A stretch of DNA of 64,000 nucleotides from Methylobacterium radiotolerans JCM 2831 (GTDB lineage: Bacteria; Pseudomonadota; Alphaproteobacteria; Rhizobiales; Beijerinckiaceae): positions 1,848,001-1,912,000 of the forward strand of contig NC_010505.1 of the NCBI RefSeq assembly GCF_000019725.1. The letters are read 5' to 3'. The position numbers and the translations under genes are program-made. Positions 22,381-35,208 of this stretch are shown piece by piece. The stretch's first letter is position 1; each line of letters opens with the position of its first letter. Under the pieces are notes generated by a model that saw only the letters and a list, made by a program, of their open reading frames with translations, was not told the origin of the DNA and ran no database searches.

Positions 22381-22557
22381 ATGGACCAGGAGCGCGAACG
22401 CCCGAAGGAGCCGCCGCTCTCGGACGGCCCGAGCGCCCGCCCCCGCGACGAGACCATCGCCCAGACGGGGCCCGGCCTGCCGAACGATACCGGCCGGCCG
22501 GTGGAGGTCGACGAAGCCGAGGCGGCGCGCATCGAGCGGAAGATCCGCGAGCTCTAG
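22381..22557 (+). CDS. Small charged hypothetical protein
   Basis: 58 residues, MDQERERPKEPPLSDGPSARP at the start and a short acidic/basic helix at the end (EVDEAEAARIERKIREL). GGAGG lies 6 nt before the ATG at 22381, so this start is preferred to an upstream ATG. It is rich in Pro, Asp, Glu and Arg and is probably mostly disordered. No family recognised. Confidence 0.6.
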   Translation: MDQERERPKEPPLSDGPSARPRDETIAQTGPGLPNDTGRPVEVDEAEAARIERKIREL

Positions 22558-22569
22558 CGGACGCCCCGC

Positions 22570-23178
22570 TCAGTGCAGGGCGCCGCTGCGCTCGGCGCGC
22601 TGGCGCTCCGCGAGCCGCTTGCCGGTCTCGAGGAGCAGCGTCTCGGCCAGCGCCACCAGGGCGGTGTCGCCGAGCGCCGAGACGGTGTTGTGCAGCGACA
22701 GGCAGAGGTCGGCGGTGCGGTTGAGCGCATCGTCGATCGTGACCCCGTCGCGCTCCGCGAAGGCCGCGCCGGCCGATTTGCTGTCCGAGATCTCGACGAT
22801 CACGCCCCGTCCGGTGGTCGGCCGCCCGTCCGGGTCCAGGTAGAAGTGCCCGCGGGTGAACAGCCACCGCAGCCGCCCCTCCGGCGAGCAGACGCGGTAC
22901 TCGGCCGTGTAGGAGCCGCCGGTCCGGACACAGTCCAGGATGACCTGCGAGATATCGGGCTGATCGTCCGGATGGACGGCCTTCAAGAGTTCGGCGAGGC
23001 TGACCCCGGCCCGCGACCGGGCCGGGCTGATGTTGAACAGCAGGGCGCTCACCGGATCGGCCCGCGCCTCGTCCCGGCGGATGTCCCACATCCAGAAGCC
23101 GACGCCGCCGGAGGCCTCGAGCGCCGCGAGGAGCGCCGCCTCGGATACGACGTCGTCCGCGTGGTCCATCCGAGACAT
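22570..23178 (-). CDS. PAS-domain protein
   Basis: About 202 residues. A single PAS_3-type fold covers roughly residues 15-135: GVGFWMWDIRRDEARADP, VHPDDQPDISQVILDC, YTAEYRVCSPEGRLRWLFTRG and the closing VIVEISDSKSA. After it comes an Ala/Leu-rich helix with no kinase, GGDEF or HTH output, so it may be a sensory adaptor or a truncated signalling protein. ATG at 23178 is used; a GTG four codons upstream is possible. Confidence 0.82.
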   Translation of the reverse strand: MSRMDHADDVVSEAALLAALEASGGVGFWMWDIRRDEARADPVSALLFNISPARSRAGVSLAELLKAVHPDDQPDISQVILDCVRTGGSYTAEYRVCSPEGRLRWLFTRGHFYLDPDGRPTTGRGVIVEISDSKSAGAAFAERDGVTIDDALNRTADLCLSLHNTVSALGDTALVALAETLLLETGKRLAERQRAERSGALH

Positions 23179-23881
23179 CCCCGATCTCACCGCAGCCAGA
23201 GGCGATGCTGCACGACGCGTGTGATCCTGCCTAATTCGTTTTAGCGTAATATAAATGTTCGTAAAGATATTGTATTCAAATATATGTGTTGTCTCTCCGT
23301 GTCCGGTTGGCCGGCCCTAGGCTTCCGCCAGAGTTGAGCGGAGGGCCGGAAGAGAATTTTCTTCTGCTTCGCGCGGCGACGGGCCGTCCCTTCCACTGGC
23401 CGGCACCTGATCTGCGCCGGCAGGAGCGGAACCGGCGGCGCCCCCGACCCGGAGCGGATCGGGCGCGCCCTGGACATCCGCGCGAAGGCCGAGGGCGGTT
23501 CGTCAGCACATCAAATGAGGGCGACCGGCGCGCGGGCCGACGCGATCAAGGACGGGTTGGTTCTGCCGACCTCCACGTCCGCTGCCTGATGGGCCCCACA
23601 TCTTGTCGGGACGCGGACGTGGATGCAGAGACCCGCGCGAGACGGCAGGCTCCGTCGATCCACAGAGCCTCCGCGCGGAACCATCCATCGCCGCGCCGCG
23701 AGAACGAATCCAGCTGCTCCGGCGGACTGTGCAGTAATGGCGCAAATTGCGCCATCCCGTGCAGCTATTTATGCCGGTTAACGATTGCCGAATTGGGTTG
23801 TATAGGCTTAGATAGTGTTCTTGGTAGCGGATTTACCGGCTCTCAGGCGTCGTGCGGCGCGCGTCGGCAAGGTACGGTCCC
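23179..23881. other. Non-coding spacer with AT-rich patches
   Basis: About 700 bp between the divergent PAS gene and the oxygenase gene. Short open frames here have no family features or ribosome sites. Two markedly AT-rich patches (about 23235-23295 and 23760-23830) stand out from the surroundings and probably hold the promoters. The 19-bp palindrome at 23737-23755 is the most structured element. Confidence 0.6.
23737..23755. promoter_or_regulatory. 19-bp perfect palindrome, candidate operator
   Basis: ATGGCGCAA-A-TTGCGCCAT, perfect 9-bp arms around one base, 127 bp upstream of the oxygenase start at the border of an AT-rich promoter-like stretch. Size and symmetry fit a dimeric repressor site. 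No regulator gene is adjacent. Confidence 0.55.
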
Positions 23882-24601
23882 ATGAGCTACATGTTCAAGG
23901 CCCCCTCCGGACCGGTCGCGGGGGCGATTGCACAGCAGATCACGTCACGGGGCTACGCGGTTCTCGAGGACTACGTGAGCCCGGAGGACCTGCGTGTCGC
24001 GCAGGCTTTCGTCGCGCGGGCGGTCGCCGCGAAGGGCGGCGAGTACGCGGGTTTCGCCGGGACGAAGGATCTCGGCGGCACGTTCCTGGCCGCCCTGCCG
24101 GACGACCCGGCCTTCAACGCCCTGTGCCGCGGCATCTACGAGAGCGCCGTGGGACGGCCCGCGCCGGATGTCGGCTTCTACCAGATCCTGCGCTGCCTAA
24201 CGGGAGGGGGCGCCAGGACGCACTCGATGCGCTTCCACTTCGACTCCTACGTGCTCACGGCCCTCATCCCCATCACGATGCCGGACCACGGGTCCCCGGG
24301 GCGCCTGATCATCCACCCGAACACCCGCCCGCTGCGTCGGAGCTACCTCGTCAACCTCGTGGACAAGGTGCTGGTCGACAATCCGCTCGCGCAGACGCTC
24401 CTGACCCGCGCCTACGACCGCGGCAGCAACCGCGTGATCCGCCTGTCGCTGAAGCCGGGAAGCCTCTACTTCTTCTGGGGCTACCGCTCGCTGCACACGA
24501 ACGAGCCCTGCGCGTCCGACGCGATCCGGGCCACCGCCCTGCTGCACTACGTCGATCCGCACGCGGACAGCCGGCTCAAGCAGGTGCTGCGGCGGCGCTA
24601 G
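23882..24601 (+). CDS. Putative Fe(II)/2-oxoglutarate-dependent oxygenase
   Basis: 239 residues with the layout of a phytanoyl-CoA-dioxygenase-like double-stranded beta-helix. Predicted iron ligands are His119 and Asp121 in FHFDSY and His205 in SLHTNEPC; Arg216 in IRATALLHY would bind 2-oxoglutarate; KPGSLYFFWGYRS before the distal His is the usual strand-turn. It is not TauD-like in sequence. Start chosen at MSYMFK (23882). Its stop overlaps the stop of the convergent tauC gene by two bases, so it abuts a sulfonate importer. Assignment rests on the motif pattern alone; the substrate is unknown. Confidence 0.7.
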   Translation: MSYMFKAPSGPVAGAIAQQITSRGYAVLEDYVSPEDLRVAQAFVARAVAAKGGEYAGFAGTKDLGGTFLAALPDDPAFNALCRGIYESAVGRPAPDVGFYQILRCLTGGGARTHSMRFHFDSYVLTALIPITMPDHGSPGRLIIHPNTRPLRRSYLVNLVDKVLVDNPLAQTLLTRAYDRGSNRVIRLSLKPGSLYFFWGYRSLHTNEPCASDAIRATALLHYVDPHADSRLKQVLRRR

Positions 24602-25446
24602 TTTCTGCCCTTCCAGGGTACCAGCACGCGCTCCAGGGCCCGCATCCCGAGTTCGAACAGGCCGGCGAACAGGCCGATCACCAGGATGCCCATCAGCACC
24701 ACGTCCGTGCGCAGGAAGTTGGAGGCGTTGAGGACGAGCTGCCCGAGCCCGGCCTGGGCCGCCACCATCTCGGCGGCCACCAGGGTGGTCCAGCCCACGC
24801 CCATGCCGATCCGCAGGCCGATCAGGATCTCCGGCAGCGCCGCCGGGAAGACCACGTGGCGCAGGACCTGCCAGCGGCTCGCCCCGAGGGCGCGCGCGGC
24901 GTTGATCTGGTCGAGCGAGGCGGAGCGCACCCCCGCCCGCGCGGCGAGCGCCACCGGGGCGAAGCAGGCGAGGAAGATCAGCAGCACCTTCGACAGCTCG
25001 CCGATCCCGAACCAGATGATCATCAGCGGCAGGTAGGCGAGCGGCGGCAGCGGCCGGTAGAACTCGATCGGCGGGTCGAGGATGCCCCGGGCGATCCGGC
25101 TCGTGCCCATGGCGAGCCCGGCCGGGATGCCGAACAGGGCGGCGAGCGCGAAGGCGCCGAGGACGCGCAGGAGGCTGTCGCCGATGTGGAGCCCGAGCGG
25201 GGCGCCGTCGATCTCCCCGCGCCAGGCCTGCCCGAAGGCCGCCAGGACCGCCTCCGGCGGCGGCAGGAACAGCGGCTTCACCCAGCCGGCGCGGGTGGCG
25301 ACCAGCCAGAGGCCGAGGGCCGACAGCACGGTGACGGTGCTGACCGCCGGCACCAGGATCCCGCCGCGGCGGGATCCGAAGCGCGCCCGCGGGGCCGGCG
25401 CCGAGGCCGGGACCGCGTCCGGCGCGGCGCGGGACAGAGCGCTCAT
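24598..25446 (-). CDS. tauC: Taurine/sulfonate ABC transporter permease
   Basis: 282 residues with about six membrane helices. The stretch [22 protein letters not shown] and the EAA loop [26 protein letters not shown] (about 180-206), then [12 protein letters not shown], are close to TauC as I recall it, including the end [11 protein letters not shown] 30-residue Ala/Pro-rich N-terminus precedes the first helix. Its ATG overlaps the tauB stop (ATGA), so it is the last gene of tauABC. Confidence 0.9.
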   Translation of the reverse strand: MSALSRAAPDAVPASAPAPRARFGSRRGGILVPAVSTVTVLSALGLWLVATRAGWVKPLFLPPPEAVLAAFGQAWRGEIDGAPLGLHIGDSLLRVLGAFALAALFGIPAGLAMGTSRIARGILDPPIEFYRPLPPLAYLPLMIIWFGIGELSKVLLIFLACFAPVALAARAGVRSASLDQINAARALGASRWQVLRHVVFPAALPEILIGLRIGMGVGWTTLVAAEMVAAQAGLGQLVLNASNFLRTDVVLMGILVIGLFAGLFELGMRALERVLVPWKGRN

Positions 25447-26234
25447 CGGACGGCCTCGGCCGCCGCGTCGGCGCCGCCGCGGATGCGCGCGAGCACGCGC
25501 TCGCGCACGGCGATGAAGGCGGGGTCCGACTTCACGGCCCGCGTGTCGCGGCCGGCGACCGCGGCCCGGGAGAAGGGCAGGTCCAGCGTCTCGACGATGC
25601 GGCCGGGCCGCGGGCTCATGATCACCAGCCGGGTGGCGAGGAACACCGCCTCCTCGACGTCGTGGGTGATGAAGAAGGCCATCTTGCCGGTCCGGTGCCA
25701 GATCTCGAGGATCAGCTCCTGGATCTGCTCGCGGGTGAAGGCGTCCAGCGCGCCGAGCGGCTCGTCCATCAGCAGGGCGCGCGGGTCTCCGGCGAGCGCC
25801 CGGGCGAGGCCGACCCGCTGCTGCATGCCGCCCGAGAGCTCGTGGACCTTCCGGTCGGCGCAGTCGGGCAGGCCCACGAGGTCGAGCATCGCCAGGGCGA
25901 TCCGCCGCCGCTCGGCCCGGGGCACGCCCCGCATCTTCGGCCCGAAGGCCACGTTCTCGGCCACGTCCAGCCAGGGCATCAGGGCGTGGCGCTGGAACAC
26001 CACGCCCCGCTCGGCCCCCGGCCCCCGGACCGGCACCCCGTCGAGGAGGATGCGGCCCTCGCTGGGCGCCAGGAACCCCGCGATCGCCGAGAGCAGGGTG
26101 GTCTTGCCGCAGCCCGAGGCGCCGAGCGCCACCACGAACTCCCCGGGCGCGATGGTCAGGTCGATCCCCGACAGCGCGGCGACCGCGTCGGCGCCCTGCC
26201 CGTAGCGGACGCTCAGGTTGCGGATCTCGATCAT
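25443..26234 (-). CDS. tauB: Taurine/sulfonate ABC transporter ATP-binding protein
   Basis: 263 residues. Walker A is [11 protein letters not shown] (about 39-49), the Q-loop [10 protein letters not shown], the signature [15 protein letters not shown] (about 130-144), Walker [13 protein letters not shown] and the switch [12 protein letters not shown]. It powers import by the TauC dimer. The C-terminal [17 protein letters not shown] helix is usual in nitrate/sulfonate importers. Start at 26234; a long upstream open frame is not used because the ABC fold begins exactly at MIEIRNLSV. Confidence 0.93.
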   Translation of the reverse strand: MIEIRNLSVRYGQGADAVAALSGIDLTIAPGEFVVALGASGCGKTTLLSAIAGFLAPSEGRILLDGVPVRGPGAERGVVFQRHALMPWLDVAENVAFGPKMRGVPRAERRRIALAMLDLVGLPDCADRKVHELSGGMQQRVGLARALAGDPRALLMDEPLGALDAFTREQIQELILEIWHRTGKMAFFITHDVEEAVFLATRLVIMSPRPGRIVETLDLPFSRAAVAGRDTRAVKSDPAFIAVRERVLARIRGGADAAAEAVR

Positions 26235-26257
26235 GGGCCCTCCGGTCCGGCGACAGG

Positions 26258-27271
26258 CTATTTCCGGGCCGCCTCGACGAACTCCGTCGTGACGAACCGG
26301 GCGTAGTCGGGCGCCAGCGCCTGCACGCGCCCCTGCGCCTTCAGGAAGGCGGCGGTCTCGGTCAGGGCCTTGGCGGCGCCGCCCCCGAGCCAGGCCGGCG
26401 AGGCCTGCGCCTCCAGGGTCGGGAACCGGTAGGCCGCGAGGCTCGCCGGCACCTCCGCGGGGGCCGAGCCGGTGACCCGGGCCACCGCCGCCACCTCCGG
26501 CGCGTCGGCGCCCCAGGGCTTGGCGGCGTAGGCCGCGTCCTGGGCGGCGATCAGCCGGACGAGCGTCGCCAGGAAGTCGCGGTTCCGCGCCGCCCAGGCC
26601 CGGTCGACCACGAGCCCGTCGAAGGTCGCCTTGCCCCGGCGGGCGAGGTCGCCGGCCGAGACCACCACCGTGCCGGACTTCTTCACCCGGGCGAGCACCG
26701 GATCCCAGATGAAGGTCGCGTCGATGTCGCCGCGCTCCCAGGCGGCGGCGATCTCGGGCGGGCGCATGTTCAGGATCCGGACATCGGCCTGCGTCAGCCC
26801 GGCCTCCGCCAGGGCGGCGATCAGCTGGTAGTGGGCGGTCGACACGAACGGGACCGCGATCGTCTTGCCGCGCAGGTCGGCCACGCCCGTCACGCCGCTG
26901 CCGGCGCGGGCCACGAGCTGCTCGGCGTCGGCGATCTCGTCGAGGATCCAGAACAGCTGGATGTCGAGCCCCTGCGAGGCGGCCGCCGCGATCGGGCTCG
27001 ACCCCGCCTCGCCGATCTGGACACTGCCCGAGGCCATGGCGCGGATCACGTCGCCGCCGCCGCCGAACTTGCGCCAGTGGATCGTGTAACCGGTCGCCTT
27101 CTCGATCGCCCCGGAGGCCATCAGGGCGCGGAACGGCACCACCATGTCCTGGTGGGCGAAGGTGACCTCCCGGTCGGCCGCGCGGGCGGTGCCGGGGAGC
27201 GGCGCGCCGAGAACCAGGGTGGCCAGGGCGGCCAGCGCGACGGCGCGGCGGTGCGGACCGGCTGATGTCAT
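26258..27271 (-). CDS. tauA: Taurine/sulfonate-binding periplasmic protein
   Basis: 337 residues. A signal peptide ([24 protein letters not shown]) is followed by an SsuA/TauA-type binding protein: [60 protein letters not shown] and [16 protein letters not shown] are hallmark segments, and the [11 protein letters not shown] stretch favours taurine over nitrate transport. GAGGGG upstream supports the ATG at 27271. It is first in the tauABC operon; no tauD-type gene follows. Confidence 0.9.
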   Translation of the reverse strand: MTSAGPHRRAVALAALATLVLGAPLPGTARAADREVTFAHQDMVVPFRALMASGAIEKATGYTIHWRKFGGGGDVIRAMASGSVQIGEAGSSPIAAAASQGLDIQLFWILDEIADAEQLVARAGSGVTGVADLRGKTIAVPFVSTAHYQLIAALAEAGLTQADVRILNMRPPEIAAAWERGDIDATFIWDPVLARVKKSGTVVVSAGDLARRGKATFDGLVVDRAWAARNRDFLATLVRLIAAQDAAYAAKPWGADAPEVAAVARVTGSAPAEVPASLAAYRFPTLEAQASPAWLGGGAAKALTETAAFLKAQGRVQALAPDYARFVTTEFVEAARK

Positions 27272-27785
27272 GAGATGTCCCCTCTCCGGCCGGCCCGGCG
27301 CGGAGGCGACTCGGGCGGCCGGGGTCCAGGGTCGGCCAAGCTCGGCGTCGAAGGCAAGGGCCCGGGCGGCCGTTCCGGGCGCGCCACCCGCGCGCCCGCG
27401 GCCCGCGCTCCGGCCGGGCCGCGCCCGGGATCCGCGCCGCGCCGCGGGCCGTCGCGGCGGCAAGCGGGCCGGAGACGGTCGCGCCCGGCGGCGCGAAGAT
27501 CGCGCGCGTCGGGATGTTCATCTCCCCGGAGCGCGCGTGATCGGGTCCTGATCTCCGGAACGATCCGATCGGAGATGCCGCTCCTCGTCGTCCCGGAGCG
27601 TCTCGGAGCGGAGGCGCGGCGCGGTCGCGGCGCCACGCCGGGTCGATGCAGCGCTTGGCCCGGCACGGTCCGGCGGGCCGGACCGACGGCCGGGATCGTT
27701 GCTGCTGGCCGCCGCGCCCGCGGGAGACGAAAATTTCGGCGTGCAAAACCCCGGGCGCGGTCCCGCGCGGGGCCGCGCCCGCGGC
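27272..27785. other. Spacer upstream of tauABC
   Basis: 514 bp, very GC-rich, between tauA and the end of the chemoreceptor gene. No ORF here has a recognisable product. An imperfect repeat ATCTCCG-N12-CGGAGAT (27551-27576) is the only symmetric element noticed; a tau promoter and regulator site must be in this region but cannot be placed. Confidence 0.5.
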
Positions 27786-29462
27786 TCAGGCGGCGCGCAC
27801 CGTCGCGAGGAAGCGCCCGACCTCGGCGGCGAGGTGCTCGGACTGACGCGACAGCGCGGAGGCCGCGCCGAGCACCTGCCCCGCCGCCGCGCCCGTCTCC
27901 CCGGCGGCACCCGCCACGCGCGCGATCGTGCCGGTCACCGCCCCGGTCCCCTGCGCGGCCTCCCCGACGTTGCGCACGATCTCCTGGGTGGCCGCGCCCT
28001 GCTGCTCCACGGCGGCCGCGATCGAGGTCGCCACGGCGTCGATCTCGCGGATGCGCGCCGTGATCGCGCCGACCGCGCCGACCGCCTGCCCGGTCACGCC
28101 CTGAACCCGCGCGATCTGCCCCGAGATCTCCGCCGTCGCCCTGGCGGTCTGCTCGGCCAGGGCCTTCACCTCGGAGGCCACGACCGCGAAGCCGCGCCCG
28201 GCCGTGCCGGCACGGGCCGCCTCGATGGCGGCGTTGAGCGCGAGCAGGTTCGTCTGGCCGGCGATCGCGGCGATCAGCCCGGCGACGTCGCCGATCCGCG
28301 TCACGGCCGCGCTGAGCTCCTGCACCAGCGCGCCGGTCCGGTCGGCCTCGCCGACCGCCGCCTGGGCGAGGCCGGCCGAGCCCTGGACCTGCCGGCCGAT
28401 CTCCTGCACCGAAGCGCCCAGTTCCTCGGCGGCCGCCGCGACCGTGCCGACGTTGGCGGCCGCTTCCTCGGCCGCCGCCGCGACCGTGCGGGACTGGATC
28501 GAGGTCTGGCCGGCCAAGCCCGACATGGAACCGGCGGTGGCCTGCAGCTCGGTGGCCGCGGCCGAGACCTGCCCGATGATGCCCCCGACCGCGGCCTCGA
28601 AACCGTCCGCCATCTGGCGCATGCCGGCACGGCGCTGCGCCTCGGCCGAGGCGCGGGCCCGCGCCGTCTCCGCCTCGAGCTGCCGGGTGCGGATCAGGTT
28701 GTCCTTGAACACCTGCACGGCGGCGGCCATCCGGCCGATCTCCTCGGTACCGCCGGAGCGGGGCACCGCCCGCTCGAGGTCTCCCCCGGCGAGGCCGTCC
28801 ATCGTGTCGGTCAGCGCCCGGATCGGGCGGGCAACGCCCCGGCCGATCAGCGTCGCCAGGCCGGCGATCACCAGCGCGGCGAGGGCGGCGCCGGCGAGGA
28901 GGCGTTGGAGGGCCGGGCGCACCTGATCGGCGGTGTCGTCCGCGTAGATCCCGGTCCCGATGATCCAGCCCCAGGGCGCGAAACCCTTCACGTAGGAGAT
29001 CTTGGGCACGGGCCGGTCGAGGCCCGGTTTCGGCCAGCTATAGGCGACGAACCCCGCCCCCGCCCGGCGAACCTGCTCCACCATCGCGACGAAGAGGTGC
29101 TTGCCGGCCGGATCGGTGAGGCCGCCGACATCCTGACCGATCAGCGCGTCCTTCGGATGCAGCAGCATCCGCGGCTGCATGTCCTGGATCCAGAAATACT
29201 CGCTGCCGGCGTAGTGCAGGCCGCGGATCTCCGCGATCGCGGCGGCCTGGGCGGCCGCGCGGCTCATCCGCCCCGCCCGCTCCTCGCCCTCGAAGTAGGC
29301 CAGCGCCCCGTGCGCCGCCTCGACGAGGTTGCGGGTCTGCAGCGCGCGCGCGTCGCCGATTACCCGGGACAGGTCCCAGGCCGCCAGCCCGATCAGCACC
29401 GCCATGCCGAGCAGGGCCATCGCGGTGATCAACTGGAGACGGGTGCCGATGCGCAGGGTCAT
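27786..29462 (-). CDS. Methyl-accepting chemotaxis protein with a periplasmic Cache domain
   Basis: 558 residues. A first membrane helix ([19 protein letters not shown]) precedes a single-Cache (sCache_2) sensor: [37 protein letters not shown] and [21 protein letters not shown] second helix, a HAMP domain ([23 protein letters not shown]) and the cytoplasmic signalling hairpin follow, with the tip [19 protein letters not shown] intact, so it should couple to CheW/CheA. Cache domains of this type often bind short carboxylates. ATG at 29462 places helix 1 at the N-terminus; an upstream ATG at 29513 is the alternative. Confidence 0.92.
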   Translation of the reverse strand: MTLRIGTRLQLITAMALLGMAVLIGLAAWDLSRVIGDARALQTRNLVEAAHGALAYFEGEERAGRMSRAAAQAAAIAEIRGLHYAGSEYFWIQDMQPRMLLHPKDALIGQDVGGLTDPAGKHLFVAMVEQVRRAGAGFVAYSWPKPGLDRPVPKISYVKGFAPWGWIIGTGIYADDTADQVRPALQRLLAGAALAALVIAGLATLIGRGVARPIRALTDTMDGLAGGDLERAVPRSGGTEEIGRMAAAVQVFKDNLIRTRQLEAETARARASAEAQRRAGMRQMADGFEAAVGGIIGQVSAAATELQATAGSMSGLAGQTSIQSRTVAAAAEEAAANVGTVAAAAEELGASVQEIGRQVQGSAGLAQAAVGEADRTGALVQELSAAVTRIGDVAGLIAAIAGQTNLLALNAAIEAARAGTAGRGFAVVASEVKALAEQTARATAEISGQIARVQGVTGQAVGAVGAITARIREIDAVATSIAAAVEQQGAATQEIVRNVGEAAQGTGAVTGTIARVAGAAGETGAAAGQVLGAASALSRQSEHLAAEVGRFLATVRAA

Positions 29463-29742
29463 GGGAATCCGGGCGTCGCGGCGCAGGGCCGCCGCGTCCG
29501 ACGCGGGGTGCATGCGCGAGAGGGGGAGAGCTTCGTGGAGGCTATAAGCGGCAGGCCGGAACGCAGTTCGGTCGGCGAAGGCGGCTTATGTCATCACAGG
29601 TAATAAGAAGTTATGTCCGAATAGATTGGAATATGGCGCTAATAGTATGCGTATATATGGCTGATGCTGATTGAGGTTGTGTTCCAGGTCCCGGCCTGAC
29701 GGACGGCCCGGCGGACGGCCATCGGCATCACCGACGCCGTCG

Positions 29743-29760
29743 GTTCCCGTTCCCGTTCCC
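29743..29760. repeat. Hexanucleotide tandem repeat (GTTCCC)x3
   Basis: Three perfect copies of GTTCCC in non-coding DNA; a typical slippage-prone microsatellite. Confidence 0.85.
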
Positions 29761-29837
29761 GGTCCGGTCGTGGAATCGTCCCGATCGAGGTCGTCGGAGG
29801 GGCGGGACAGGCGCCCGGCCCGGATCGGCGACGGTCA

Positions 29838-29866
29838 TCCTCGAGCCGTCCTCGAGCCGTCCTCGG
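29838..29866. repeat. 11-bp tandem repeat, about 2.6 copies
   Basis: Unit TCCTCGAGCCG at 29838-29848 and 29849-29859, then a partial third copy TCCTCGG. Confidence 0.85.
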
Positions 29867-29944
29867 CCCGGTCGCCGCACGACCGGGAGCGGCTCTCGCG
29901 GGCCGCCGAAGAGGGCGTGGTGCGCGCCGCGGGGGCGAGCGGGT

Positions 29945-29970
29945 TCAGGTCGTCCGCTCAGGTCGTCCGC
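29945..29970. repeat. 13-bp tandem repeat at the hybrid kinase stop codon
   Basis: TCAGGTCGTCCGC twice (29945-29957, 29958-29970), then TCAGG of the gene itself. Each copy starts with TCA, the complement of the stop codon TGA, so the gene's stop-codon neighbourhood has been duplicated. Confidence 0.88.
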
Positions 29971-33444
<3,474 letters not shown>

Positions 33445-33643
33445 CGGCGCTTGCGGATCCCTGCCAGCGACGCGGACCGCGCCCGGACGCGCCGGCGGCG
33501 CGCATATCGGCACGAACCTGCTCGTGCGATGGTTGCGGATTCCTTGCCGGCACCGTGCGGCATTCGGCGCCTGTCACCCCGCGATCACGATCGCTTGAGG
33601 GCCCGGCGCGCCGGAGCGTGTCGCGGCGCGGACGGGAGCAGAC

Positions 33644-34189
33644 CTACCGCACCAGCCGCTCGACGATCGCCCGCACCTGCGCGCGATCCGCCGGCTGCGG
33701 GTCGACCGAGCGATGGATCGTCAGGCCCTCGATCATCGCGTCGAGGGCCTTGGCGGTCTCCGGCGCGAAGTGCCGCCCCAGGGCCGCGCGGCTCTTGGCC
33801 ATCCAGTCCTGCATCACCCGGCGCAGCGGCGGGTTCCGGGCCGCGAAGGCGTAGAGCTCGTAGCTCAGCAGCATCGTGCGCGGGCTCGCCCAGATGTCGC
33901 TCACGATCAGGTCGACCACGGCCTCGCAGGCCTCGTCGACGGTCGCGGCCGCGGCGAGCCGGTCGGCGAACCGCGCCGAGACCGTGTCGGCCAGCCCGGT
34001 GAACGCTTCCGTCAGCAGCGCGTCGAGGCTGTCGAAATGGTAGGTCATGGAGCCGAGCGGCACGTCGGCCGCCGCCGCGACCCGGCGGTGGGTCGTGCCG
34101 GCGACGCCGTGCTCGGCGACGACGTCGAGGGTCGCCCGGACGATGCGCGCCCGGCGATCCGGGTCGAAACGGCGCTGGGCGGTGGGCAA
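33644..34189 (-). CDS. TetR-family transcriptional regulator (TTG start)
   Basis: 181 residues. The HTH is in RARIVRATLDVVAEHGVAGTTHRRVAAAADVPLGSMTYHFDSLDALL (about 13-59), the GSMTYHFDSLDAL ending being typical of a PsrA/YfiR-like subgroup. The first codon is TTG at 34189, supported by a perfect AGGAGGT four bases upstream; no ATG or GTG alternative keeps the whole HTH. It is divergent from the acetyltransferase gene, with a 20-bp palindrome in the 136-bp spacer. Confidence 0.9.
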   Translation of the reverse strand: MPTAQRRFDPDRRARIVRATLDVVAEHGVAGTTHRRVAAAADVPLGSMTYHFDSLDALLTEAFTGLADTVSARFADRLAAAATVDEACEAVVDLIVSDIWASPRTMLLSYELYAFAARNPPLRRVMQDWMAKSRAALGRHFAPETAKALDAMIEGLTIHRSVDPQPADRAQVRAIVERLVR

Positions 34190-34244
34190 GCAGACCTCCT
34201 CGGATCCGGTTCAGGGCAGCCGGGCCGTGACGCGCGCGGCCTCG

Positions 34245-34264
34245 ATGTGTACATCTGTACGCAT
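34245..34264. promoter_or_regulatory. 20-bp palindrome, probable TetR operator
   Basis: ATGTGTACA-TC-TGTACGCAT: 9-bp arms with one mismatch around 2 bp, midway between the TetR gene (start 34189) and the acetyltransferase gene (start 34326). Size, symmetry and place fit an autoregulatory operator that controls both divergent promoters. Confidence 0.75.
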
Positions 34265-34325
34265 AGCTGGGGCCCGCGGTGTCGGGCCGGAGGCGGACCG
34301 ACGCGGCCGGAGGGAGGTTCTCACC

Positions 34326-34889
34326 GTGACGACAGAGATCATGAAGACCCAGAAGCAGAAGATGCTGGCCGGCGAGCTGTACTGCGCCGACGACCCGGAG
34401 CTGGCCGCCGACAACCGGCGCATCTCGGAATGGATGGACCGGTATAACGCCACGCAGACGCGGAGCCAGCCCGAGCGGCAGGCACTCCTGGAGGAGGCCT
34501 TCGCGCGCGTCGGTCCGGGCTGCAACATCCGGCCGCCGTTCCACTGCGACTACGGCTACAACATCAGCCTGGGCCGCGGCGTGTTCCTGAACTTCGGGTG
34601 CGCGATCCTCGACGTGATGTCGGTCACGATCGGCGACCTGACGCAGATCGGCACGGCCGTGCAGATCCTGACACCCGATCATCCGCGCGACCCGGCGCAG
34701 CGGCGGCAGATGCTGGAATTCGCCCGCCCGGTGGTGATCGGCGCCAATGTCTGGATCGGCAGCGGCGCGATCATCCTCCCCGGGGTCACGATCGGCGACG
34801 ACGCGATCGTCGGGGCGGGCAGCGTGGTCACGCGCGACGTCCCGGCCGGCGTCACCGTGGTGGGGAACCCGGCGCGGCCGCGGCCGTGA
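34326..34889 (+). CDS. Maltose O-acetyltransferase-like (LbH) protein
   Basis: 187 residues of the Maa/NodL/LacA group. An N-terminal Mac domain (KMLAGELYCADDPELAADNRRI, about 11-34) is followed by a left-handed beta-helix of hexapeptide repeats (ILDVMSVTIGDLTQIGTAVQI, PVVIGANVWIGSGAIILPG). The catalytic His is in TPDHPRDP (about 118). It transfers acetyl from acetyl-CoA to a sugar hydroxyl. GTG at 34326 lies 8 nt after GGAGG and is preferred over an ATG five codons later. Probably controlled by the divergent TetR. Confidence 0.92.
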   Translation: MTTEIMKTQKQKMLAGELYCADDPELAADNRRISEWMDRYNATQTRSQPERQALLEEAFARVGPGCNIRPPFHCDYGYNISLGRGVFLNFGCAILDVMSVTIGDLTQIGTAVQILTPDHPRDPAQRRQMLEFARPVVIGANVWIGSGAIILPGVTIGDDAIVGAGSVVTRDVPAGVTVVGNPARPRP

Positions 34890-35208
34890 GGGGGTGAGGG
34901 CACGCGGGGCGCGCGCTGCGTGGGGGAGCGGTCCGGCCGCGTCGGCCCTCCGCCAAGCGTGCCGGAGCTCCCGTCCGGGCCGGAGCTCCCGTCGGGGCCG
35001 GACCTGCCGGGGACGCCGACGACCGGTCGCGGCCGGTTCACACGGCCGCGCGGCCAAGCTGAGCGGCCCCGCGGCGTCGCTGCCGCGGGGCCGGGTGGGG
35101 CCGATGCCGGGATCGCGGCACCGGGATCACGGCACCGGGATCGAACGGCCGGCGCGGCCCGTCCCCTGACCGGCCGCGCCGGCGTTCGGGCGCGGGGTGG
35201 CGGCTGGA
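34890..35208. other. Convergent spacer with short direct repeats
   Basis: 319 bp without a gene. It holds two copies of CCGGAGCTCCCGTC (about 34970-35000), repeated CACCGGGATC units (about 35118-35145), and the hairpin listed separately. Confidence 0.6.
35064..35093. terminator. Perfect 12-bp hairpin between convergent genes
   Basis: CGGCCCCGCGGC and GCCGCGGGGCCG around a 6-nt loop, between the ends of the acetyltransferase and outer membrane protein genes; probably a bidirectional terminator. Confidence 0.62.

Larger units (their letters stand above)
29463..29970. other. Spacer with AT-rich patch and short tandem repeats
   Basis: About 500 bp with no credible gene. An AT-rich patch (about 29585-29695) is likely the chemoreceptor promoter region. 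The second half has three separate short tandem repeats, listed individually. Confidence 0.6.

Noticed and set aside
23286..23885. 199-residue plus-strand frame before the oxygenase
   Set aside because: Composition changes along its length, no ribosome site, and it runs into the oxygenase gene in another frame.
23882..24601. Calling the oxygenase TauD because it adjoins tauABC
   Set aside because: Iron-ligand context (FHFDSY, LHTNEPC) and length differ from TauD, and it is transcribed convergently rather than with the operon.
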